Assembly: GCA_001599755.1 (NCBI GenBank)
Contig: BCHX01000004.1
Coordinates: 3,968,001 to 4,032,000, forward strand
Length of the DNA stretch: 64,000 nucleotides
Origin: Gliomastix tumulicola
Lineage: Eukaryota; Ascomycota; Sordariomycetes; Hypocreales; Bionectriaceae
Direction: 5' to 3'
This document shows, one piece after another, positions 56,217 through 64,000 of the stretch. A program made the position numbers and the translations under genes. The notes under the pieces are model-generated. The model made no database searches and had not been told where the DNA came from. It saw only the letters and a list, made by a program, of their open reading frames with translations. Positions within the stretch are counted from its first letter, which is position 1, and each line of letters begins with the position of its first letter.

Positions 56217-59200
56217 ATGTCCGAGGCAGGTGAAAGGTATGTCAATGTCCGCTGTCGAATTGCGCCCATCCGTCCAGGTGCATCCTGCTCCGCAAACGTC
56301 CCAGCTGCGTCGCTGAGGTCATCCGTCCGGGAGTTTGGAAAGTCTAACACGCCGTTCTCGCACGCGGTTGTTGGCTCTGGCGTGCCCTCCCCCAATATAT
56401 TTGACGCCTGCACTTTTACCCGGTTGCCTGCAAGACACCCGAACCCCTCCTCCCAGCCCCCCCCGTCCAATGCAGTTACCTGTACAGGACGTGGTGGTGG
56501 TGTCGTCCGTTGGTTGACTGAAAGTGGTCGAGACCGTTTTGCTGAATAACCCCGCTGACCACCCATTTGTCCCTCTCCTCCCGCAGTTCGCACAAGCGCT
56601 CCAAGTCCTCGGCCGCCCTGTCCATCCTCCGCCGCAAGGACACAAACACCAAAGACGAAGACTCCGGATCCGAAGACGGCAGGGCCTCGCCGGCTCTCAG
56701 TCAGAAGTCGAGCCCCTGGGCGTCGGCGCCCACAATGGCGCACAACAACAACAGCAGCAGCGTCAAGAGCCACGCCTCCCGGCTGGCCACGCCCGCCAAC
56801 TCGCTCAGCCGGACCCCTTCGCACACGTCGCCCCTCCGGCCCGTCGCCAGCAACGACAAGGGCTCCGCCAGCCTCGAGCAGTCGGTCAAGAAGTTCCGCG
56901 TAGTCGAGGCGCTGCGCAGCGGCGACACCGCATCCATCTCCAAGGCTATCCGGGACACGTCCGACGGGCCGCGGCAGAGCATAGCGTCCCTGTCCAGCGT
57001 GTCCAATGTGACGCTGGACGACACCACGATCCTCCACCTCGCCATCCAGTGCGCCGAGTTCCCCGTGGTCGAGTACGTCCTATCCGACGGCGCCGGCACG
57101 ATCGACGTCAACGCCCGCGATAAAGATGGGAACACGCCGCTGCACATTGCGGCGTCGCAGGGCCGCACGCCGATCGTCAAGCTGCTGCTCGAGCAGAAGG
57201 ACATTAATGACGCGGTCGCCAACCTCCAGGGGAAGCTGCCGCTCGACCTGGCGCGGAACCCCGAGATCTTTCAGCAGCTGCAGCTTAGCCGCTCGCTCTA
57301 CACCGAGGCCAAGATCCAGCAGGTGCAGCAGCTCATTGCCAAGGGCGATCTCGACGCCCTTGCCGAGTTACTCGAGGAGCCGCGATTCAAAACTGTCATC
57401 GATATCAATAGCCCAGAATTTGCCTCGGAGCCGGTGACGGTGCAGACGGGCGGCACCCTTCTCCACGAAGCCACTCGCAAGAAGAACACCAAGCTCATCC
57501 AGGTCCTGCTCCTCCACGGAGCCGACCCCTTCCGACGCGATCGCAAGGGCAAGCTCCCGCAGTCCATTACGAGCGACGACAACGTCAAGGCTATCATCAA
57601 GAAGTCCCCCGCCGCCGTTGCTGCTCAGCGCGGCATTCAGGAGAAGGCGGTGCTCGTCCATGCTGCGACCCAAGGAGGCCCGGCCTCCGCCTCGGCCGAT
57701 CCGTTAGCTGGCCGTGAGTCGCGCGAGATGAAGGGCTATCTGAAGAAGTGGACCAACTACCGCAAGGGGTACCAGCTGCGATTCTTCGTCCTCGAGGACG
57801 GCGTGTTGAGTTACTACAAGCACCAGGATGATGCCGGCTCCGCCTGCCGTGGCGCGATCAACATGAAGATTGCGAAACTTCACATGAGCACCGACGAGAA
57901 GACCAAGTTCGAGATCCACGGCAAGTCTTCCGTCAAGTACACCCTCAAGGCCAACCACGAGGTCGAAGCCAAGCGATGGTACTGGTCCCTCAACAACTCG
58001 ATCCAGTGGACCAAGGATCAGGCACGAGAGGTTGAGCGCCAGGCGACCCGAAGTGCCGAACTCCTGAAGCAAGCCAAGGCCGAGCAGGGCACTCACCCGC
58101 TCACACCCGCGCAGTCGCACAGCGAGAATGCTAGTGTGACGGATTTGAGGCGGAACAGTTCGCATGTGCCGATCCGATCCGTCTCCAGCATCAAGTCCCC
58201 GTCGAACGCCCATGATCACACGGGCGCCAGCACAATCGGAAGCCAGGATGACGATGAGTTTGCGGACGCCAATACCGACGGGGAGGCCTCACGTTTGCAT
58301 GGTCAGGTGATTCCGGGCGAGCGTGACGAGGAGGACGACTACGGCGACGACATGAGTCTTCGGGAGGAGCCTACAGCTACTAGAGACGCTCTCAGCATCA
58401 CTGCCCAATCCGCGCGCCTGCAATTGGAGACCCTGTCCCATGTTCATGCTGCCCTACTCGGAGAGACGACACGGAGCCCAAGTACGCCCTTGTCCGATTC
58501 CAAGGTGACACAAGCTTTTGCCACATACGACGGCGCCATTCGAAGTCTGACAGGCCTCGTTGGTGATCTGCTCCGCATTTCCAAGGATCGGGATGCGTAC
58601 TGGCAGTACCGTCTTGACCGCGAGGTCAACATGCGCCGAATGTGGGAAGAGAGCATGGCTCAGGTAGCCAAGGAGCAAGAAGAGCTCGAGGCTCGCGTTG
58701 GCGAGGCCGAGCACAAGCGCAAGCTGGCCAAGAAAGCGCTCCGTGAGGTCATGGAGGGCGCGCCGGATCAGGTCACGACACCAACCCTTGAAGTCACCCA
58801 AAAGGTGGCCGAGAACGACGAAGCGGACCTAAAACCGATCGCCCGACGACCTACCGCGCTCCAGCAAGTCTACGAGTTCTCTGACAGCGACTCGGAGGAC
58901 CAGGAGGAGTTCTTCGATGCCGTTGACGCCGGGGAGGTTGAGGTCGCTGAGCTTCACCGGGCGGAAGCGCCGGCGGAGAAGGGCGTGGTTGTATCGGGAG
59001 GTATCGACATCAGCAGTTCATTCCGAGGCTACGAGAACGGCATTCGCGAAAGGCTCAAGATGGACGCTGACGACCGTCCCAAGGTTTCTCTCTGGGTAAG
59101 TTCCAAGTCAAATCCTGTATATGGTGGTATTATCGCATGGTCTAACAGGTTCAACAGGCTATTCTGAAGTCGATGATTGGCAAGGACATGACCAAGATGA

Positions 59201-60375
59201 CTCTGCCCGTGTCATTCAACGAACCGACCTCTCTGCTGTACCGATGCTGTGAAGATATGGAGTATGCCGACCTCCTCGACCTTGCCGCCGAGCAGACGGA
59301 CTCGATCGCGCGCCTCGTCTACGTGGCGGCCTTTGCTGCCAGTGAATACGCGTCTACAATCGGTCGTGTCGCCAAGCCCTTCAACCCTCTCCTCGGTGAG
59401 ACGTTTGAATACGTTCGGCCGGACAAGAACTACCGCTTCTTCATCGAGCAGGTTAGCCACCACCCGCCCGTTGGTGCTGCGTGGGCCGAGTCACCGCAGT
59501 GGACATACTGGGGCGAATCGGCTGTCAAGTCCAAGTTCTACGGCAAGTCATTTGACATCAACCCTCTCGGTACCTGGTTCTTGAGGCTGCGGCCCACTGC
59601 CGGAGGCAAGGAGGAGCTGTACACGTGGAAGAAGGTTACGTCCTCTGTCATTGGTATCATCACCGGTAACCCAACGGTTGACAACTACGGCACAATGGAG
59701 ATCAAGAACTGGACGACCGGGGAGGTCGCGTACGTGGAGTTCAAACCCCGAGGATGGAAGGCGTCGAGCGCGTATCAAGTCGCAGGCAAGGTCCTTGACT
59801 CGGACGGTCACGTCAGGCTCAGCTTGGGCGGTAGGTGGAACTCAAGGCTATACGCCCGCCTCACGCCCGGATTTGAGGCTGCTGTCGACGAGCCGTCCAA
59901 GGACAAGGAGAGCGGGCCGATCCATCGCGGAAGCTTCGTCGATCCCGGACGGGCCTACCTCATCTGGCAAGCGAACCACCGTCCTACCGGTATTCCCTTC
60001 AACCTCACGCCATTCGTCCTCTCCTTCAACCACATCGACGAGAAGCTCGAGTCGTGGATTGCCCCGACAGACTCTCGTCTACGGCCTGATCAGCGCGCGA
60101 TGGAGGACGGCGAGTACGACTTTGCGGCTACCGAGAAGAATCGCCTAGAAGAGGCGCAGAGAGCCCGGAGACGCGCCCGCGAGGAGAGAGGGGAGGAATT
60201 TACGCCTGCGTGGTTCACCAAGGCGCGGTGCGACATCACGGGTGAGGAGTACTGGCAGTTCAACGGCAAGTACTGGGAGCAGCGAGACAAGGCCGGGCCG
60301 GACGGCGACCCCAACGCGTGGGAAGGACTAGAGCCGGTCTACGAGGATGCGGCGACGAACGGCACTGGCGAATAG
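56217..60375 (+). CDS. osh1: Oxysterol-binding protein, Osh1/Swh1 type (ankyrin, PH, FFAT, ORD)
   Basis: Exons 56217-56236, 56587-59095 and 59158-60375 give 1248 residues. The first exon codes only seven residues and is followed by a 350-base intron, long for this genome. After a Ser-rich start come ankyrin repeats (about 150-210 with GNTPLHIAASQG, and about 294-320 with GGTLLHEAT), a PH domain (387-475, MKGYLKKWTNYRKGYQLRFFVLE), a charged linker, a coiled coil near 680-735, an FFAT-like motif EEFFDAVDA near 780 for binding ER VAP proteins, and the sterol/phosphoinositide-exchange domain (843-1200) with the fingerprint EQVSHHPP near 939. This is the full long-form Osh1 architecture, which works at nucleus-vacuole or Golgi-ER contacts. 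All key segments are intact. Confidence 0.95.
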
Positions 60376-60880
60376 CGGGTTCAAAAAAAGAGGATGAGTG
60401 TTCAACAGAGAGTGTGTGTAAGGGGGGGCATTCTGTAGCTGCAAAGTAGTGAGATGGCGAAGCTGTCTATTCGTGTCTACAGAGTGTAGATGAGGTATAT
60501 ATAGAAAGAGACGAGTTACGCATGCTTTGTGTCTGTGCAGATTCATGTGATGGCACATGTGCGATAGGAGGAAAGGAAATGAAAGTTGATGCAAAGACTG
60601 GCTTGTTCATGTAAAACTAACTGAGTGACTCGGTTGGAGCGATGGCGTCGGGAGTGGATCCGCTATCTTTGAACCTCGGCAAGAGCTGGCTAGATGAACC
60701 TCCTAATTTGATGGTTTGGGACGCAGTCCCTCATTCATCTTCATCTTCATCTTCACTTCATCCTCTCTGTCGCTCATTCATTTACTTCTTGTAATCAAGA
60801 CTTGCCAGCCTGGTCTACCTTAGGTCTTTGCCGCTCCGCTCTCGTTCTTGATCACCGCCAAATACACACTCACCCCCAAA
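60376..60880. other. Intergenic region upstream of the thioesterase gene
   Basis: About 500 bases with the osh1 3' flank and the thioesterase promoter, including a short TTCATC tandem near 60735-60760. No gene seen. Confidence 0.6.
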
Positions 60881-62048
60881 ATGCGTGACGAACGGGTAAC
60901 CCTCCTCCGGCCGCCGGAGCCGGACACGACCAAGGCGCCCATCGAGAACACGCTTGAAGTCACCCAAATGGGCGTCCTGGGGCCGGACATCTTCACCAAC
61001 ACGCGCCAGCCCTGGCATCCCCCGGGCGCCCGCGGCATCTACGGCGGCGCCGTCATCGCGCAGTGCCTCGCGTCGGCGCAGAAGACGGTGCCGGACGACT
61101 TCCTCCCGCACTCGTGCCACTGCTACTTCCTGCTGGCGGGGTCCTCGTCGATCCCGATCCTGTTCCACGTCGAGCGCGTGCGGGACGGGCGCTCGTTCGC
61201 CACGCGGACGGTGCAGGCGCGGCAGCGGGGCAAGTGCATCTTCACGACGACCATCAGCTTCGCCAAGGACGACGAGGACGTGGAAAAGAACGAGGAAAAG
61301 AAGGAGGGAAAGAACGAGGGCAGGCGCCAGACGGTCGAGCACGCGGCGCCGCTGCCCGACGGAGGCGTCCTCGTCGACGGCGCGCCCGCGGACGACTGGG
61401 ACGGCGAGCCGGCGCTGTCCAGGACGAGCCCGATCCAGAACTACAAGATCGAGGTGCTCAAGGCCTCGGACCCGGACTCGCAGCCGCACGAGCGCAAGTG
61501 CCGGACGTGGCTGCGCGCCCGCGGCCGCATCTCCGACGCCGGAGGGCACGAGGCGCACCTCAACGCGCTGGCCTACATGTCTGACAGCTACTTCATCGGC
61601 ACCGTCTCGCGCATCCACGGGCTGTGGCGGCTGCCCATCGCGCCCGCGCAGGTGGCCGACCTGCCCGCGCCCCAGCGCGAGCTCGTGACGAAGCTGCTCG
61701 ACTTTGAGGGCATGGGGTCTACGGTCGAGGAGTGGGAGGGCCGGCCGACGGTGGGCATGCTCGTCAGTCTGGACCACAGCATTTATTTCCATGAGCCGAA
61801 GAGGGTGCGCGCGGACGAGTGGATGTTCACCGAGATGGAGAGTCCGTGGGCAGGCAAGGAGAGGGGCGTGGTGATGCAGCGCATCTTCGCAAAGGATGGG
61901 ACTCTGCTTGCAAGCTGTGTTCAGGAGGTGAGCATATCTTTCTATTGACTTTTGAATACTGGGTGGTCTGCGACGGGTTTGCTAACGGTTCATCTAGGGC
62001 GTTATTCGGTTGAAGCAGGATGAGGGCGAGAAGTCGGCCAAGCTCTGA
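60881..62048 (+). CDS. tes1: Peroxisomal acyl-CoA thioesterase (TesB/Tes1 type)
   Basis: Exons 60881-61927 and 61998-62048 give 365 residues. The double-hotdog fold of type II acyl-CoA thioesterases is recognisable: GARGIYGGAVIAQCLASAQ near residue 49, HSCHCYFLLAGSSSIPILFHVERVRDGRSFATRTV around 80-110, and in the second half YMSDSYFIGTV, SLDHSIYFHE and GVVMQRIFAKDGTLLASCVQEG. An acid/lysine-rich insertion near residues 130-150 is typical of fungal forms. The C-terminus is AKL, a peroxisomal targeting signal type 1, encoded on the 51-base last exon. The enzyme hydrolyses acyl-CoA in the peroxisome, balancing CoA during beta-oxidation. Catalytic D/S/Q were not individually verified. Confidence 0.93.
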
Positions 62049-62640
62049 GAGATGCGTCTTCTCAACTCCTCCTTTGTGTGATCATGTTCAGGTTTTACAG
62101 TATAGATTTAGACCCTTGTTTCATTATGTTCTCTCTATTTTACATTCCAGCAATTTGCTTTCCCATTGGGCACGACTTACCGCTACAACTCTCTCTTAGT
62201 TGTTCCGTTGAGAAACACAAGCTGTTCGCAATGACAAAGAATTCTCTCTCTCTTCAGTCAAACAAACACCACAACCATCGGTGACTATCCCATTCACAGC
62301 CTTTCCCAAACCGACCAACTGTGATCCAGCTGCATTTCCAGGGCCCTCGTGTGTTCATGTACACATTACAACCCAGTTCAAGTCACGACCGACAGTCTTC
62401 CCAACCCGAACGGCGCATCACCGCCTTCTCGCAAACATGTCGCATCTCATTTCTAGCTATTTAGGGAGTCGCGCTCTCACCATGACAGTACGACGTGAAG
62501 TTGGCTCATCGTTCAACCAGAAGAACCATCATCGCGAAACAGCATCCTTTTTCCAACCTGCTATAACAGCTAGACAACCATCACCAACTGGTCTCGCCCC
62601 CCAAAACTGACAGAAGAAACAGAACCGTTTCATACAACTT

Positions 62641-62671
<31 letters not shown>

Positions 62672-62715
62672 TCTAGTTAGAAACAAAAACGTACTGTACG
62701 GTATCGACATCCATC
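62049..62715. other. Intergenic region with CA microsatellite
   Basis: AT-rich 3' flank of the thioesterase, short frames, then a CA dinucleotide run about 50 bases before the next start codon. Confidence 0.6.
62646..62671. repeat. (CA)n microsatellite
   Basis: About thirteen CA units in the presumed leader or promoter of the next gene. Confidence 0.9.
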
Positions 62716-63510
62716 ATGTGCCACTTCCACGTTAGCGTTTACACCATCTGCGGGCACACCCGGGACAACGTGCCGCTCAAGTGCCGCGTCAGCGAGCTGT
62801 TCCCCTGCCTTCACTACGAGACGACGGCGCAGCTGGTGCTCGGCTGGTGCGCAGCCTGTGCCCAGACGCTGGGCCGGCGCACGCGTCGCGCCCGGCGACC
62901 CAAGTACCCGCCCAGGACGGCGTACCTCACCGTGGCCAACTACTGGGCCTTCAAGTCGATGCAGGGCTGGGCGCGCCCCGTGAACATGCAGACGGTGCGC
63001 GGGCGCGACATCGACTCCCCCGCGCTGCTGCCGTACAACACGGCGCCGCCGGCGCCGGGCGGGAAGAGCAGCAGCAGCAACAGCCTCAACAACTACGAGG
63101 AGCGCACGCTCCTGTGGGCGCTCGCGCAGGTCAAGCCGGACATGGTCGTGCTCAGGACGCGCTTCATCGACGCCTCGGTGCCGTGGGGCTGGGCCGCGAT
63201 CCCGGGCCTGGTGCGCGAGGCGCGGCATCTGACGCTGACGGAGTGGTCGACCTACCCGGGCAAGGAGGGCCTGCGGCGCGCCGTGGCCAACGGTGCGCAG
63301 CTGTTTGAGCGCATGCGGCAGGAGTACTTCCTCACGGATGCGCTGGCCGACGGCGTCCCGGTGTGGGAGAGATACTTGGAGACGGAAACAGAGGCGGAGA
63401 CGGAGACGGAGACGGAGACGGAGGAGGTCGTCGGTGAGTCCCCAAAGGTCGCCTCCGTGGCGGACGACCCAGCCATTCTGCACATCGGCAGGGTCATTCG
63501 TACGATCTAA
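62716..63510 (+). CDS. Cys/His-rich small protein of unknown function
   Basis: Single exon of 264 residues. The N-terminus has a dense set of Cys and His (CHFHVSVYTICGH, then CRVSELFPCLHYE and WCAAC), spaced as in zinc-binding modules, though no named finger fits. A basic stretch with RRTRRARRPK follows, then a serine/asparagine-rich loop and a helical segment (TLLWALAQVKPDMVVLR; EGLRRAVANGAQLFERMRQ). Near the C-terminus an ETETE repeat comes from a GAGACG minisatellite. I recall a fungal family starting with MC-x-F/Y-H and a CGH, found widely in ascomycetes without known function. Codon bias supports a real gene. Confidence 0.72.
   Translation: MCHFHVSVYTICGHTRDNVPLKCRVSELFPCLHYETTAQLVLGWCAACAQTLGRRTRRARRPKYPPRTAYLTVANYWAFKSMQGWARPVNMQTVRGRDIDSPALLPYNTAPPAPGGKSSSSNSLNNYEERTLLWALAQVKPDMVVLRTRFIDASVPWGWAAIPGLVREARHLTLTEWSTYPGKEGLRRAVANGAQLFERMRQEYFLTDALADGVPVWERYLETETEAETETETETEEVVGESPKVASVADDPAILHIGRVIRTI
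63380..63424 (+). repeat. (GAGACG)n minisatellite in coding sequence
   Basis: Hexamer repeats, some variant (GAAACA, GCGGAG), encode an acidic ETETE run near the end of the Cys/His-rich protein. Confidence 0.9.
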
Positions 63511-64000
63511 ACAGCCCAGCCCAGCCCAGGCCGTAAGAGGAGCACTGTAGACGGCTCCGGTGAGTTTGACTGCGCATTTTTGCTTGTAGTAGTTCGACAT
63601 CGTATGACAAACGTATTTCCTGCTATGCACGTTAGATAATCAATACAAGACTCCTATTATTAGAACCATATGATTCCCAACCGGGGGGGCCAACAAGGAA
63701 ACCTCCGATCCCCGTGAGTCAACGATCCCGTGGCACGGTATGCAGCCTGTTCGCGGCGTCGTCATCGTGGGCTGTGGTGCTGTCTTGGCGGTGAGGTGCA
63801 AAGTCCGAATCAGCCGCAAGCAGGTGACAGCGAGTGTTTTCAGACGGAACTTGGCGCTAAGGCAAGGCAAGGTCGTACGCCTAATGTTATGCATCATTGA
63901 AAACAACGGAGCGGTTGAACCTAATTCGCGACTGTTGCCGGTTAGCGTTGGCGGTGGTGGTCGTCTTATGTCTTGAATGAAGGACGTTCCGGGCAGTTCG
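63511..64000. other. Right-hand end, no supported gene
   Basis: 490 bases of 3' flank. Frames of 78-88 codons exist on both strands but overlap and have no recognisable content. Confidence 0.5.

Noticed and set aside
1..64000. A secondary-metabolite gene cluster
   Set aside because: No polyketide synthase, nonribosomal peptide synthetase, terpene synthase or cluster-type regulator is present; only the amidoligase/GGCT pair hints at specialised chemistry.

Overview
The window looks like nuclear DNA of a filamentous ascomycete, most likely a Sordariomycete. The coding regions are GC-rich. Introns are short (mostly 50-110 bp) with GTAAGT-like donors, CTAAC/CTGAC branch sites and YAG acceptors. 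Gene density is about one per 3 kb, and the gene content is typical (Sur7 family, HOG-pathway MAPKK, Dur3 urea permease, GPI-type GH18 chitinase, D-arabinono-lactone oxidase). I see no bacterial-style operon, no transposon with recognisable coding capacity, no CRISPR, no convincing tRNA/rRNA gene and no polyketide or nonribosomal peptide cluster. Gene models were built by joining reading frames across splice signals; phases were checked in every multi-exon model given.

Layout. 1-1872 (-): N-terminal part of a very large protein, probably the ATR/Mec1 checkpoint kinase, running off the left edge. 2263-4325 (-): HSPA12-type Hsp70-like ATPase. 5057-6539 (+): coiled-coil protein of unknown function. 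6740-7690 (-) and 9156-10301 (+): a head-to-head pair encoding a gamma-glutamylcyclotransferase-like enzyme and a putative amidoligase. 10818-13091 (-): biotin-carrying alpha subunit of methylcrotonyl-CoA carboxylase. 13799-14644 (+): pyridoxamine-phosphate-oxidase-like flavoprotein. 15227-17116 (-): PIN-like (auxin efflux carrier family) transporter. 20016-21928 (+): Pbs2-type MAPKK. 22694-23571 (-): Sur7/PalI protein with an open in-frame extension after its stop. 25692-26651 (+): mitochondrial octanoyltransferase. 28842-31148 (+): Dur3 urea transporter behind a GATA-site cluster. 32490-34055 (+): D-arabinono-1,4-lactone oxidase. 34783-36996 (-): long coiled-coil/disordered protein without a visible ATG. 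42184-43467 (+): disordered protein. 44875-47689 (-): DUF3433-type membrane protein. 49075-50130 (+): pirin with a membrane-anchor extension. 51974-54620 (+): GH18 chitinase with Ser/Thr stalk. 56217-60375 (+): Osh1-type oxysterol-binding protein. 60881-62048 (+): peroxisomal acyl-CoA thioesterase. 62716-63510 (+): Cys/His-rich unknown.

How the genes fit together. Most are housekeeping genes with no shared pathway. The exception, and the best candidate for an undescribed system, is the divergent amidoligase/gamma-glutamylcyclotransferase pair around 6.7-10.3 kb: one enzyme predicted to form an amide bond with a carboxylate, the other predicted to release gamma-glutamyl groups, sharing one 1.46-kb upstream region. 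Other points worth attention are possible stop-codon readthrough in the Sur7 gene, a peroxisomal signal placed alone on a final exon of the thioesterase, a GPI-type chitinase without an obvious signal peptide, and a pirin with an alternative internal start.
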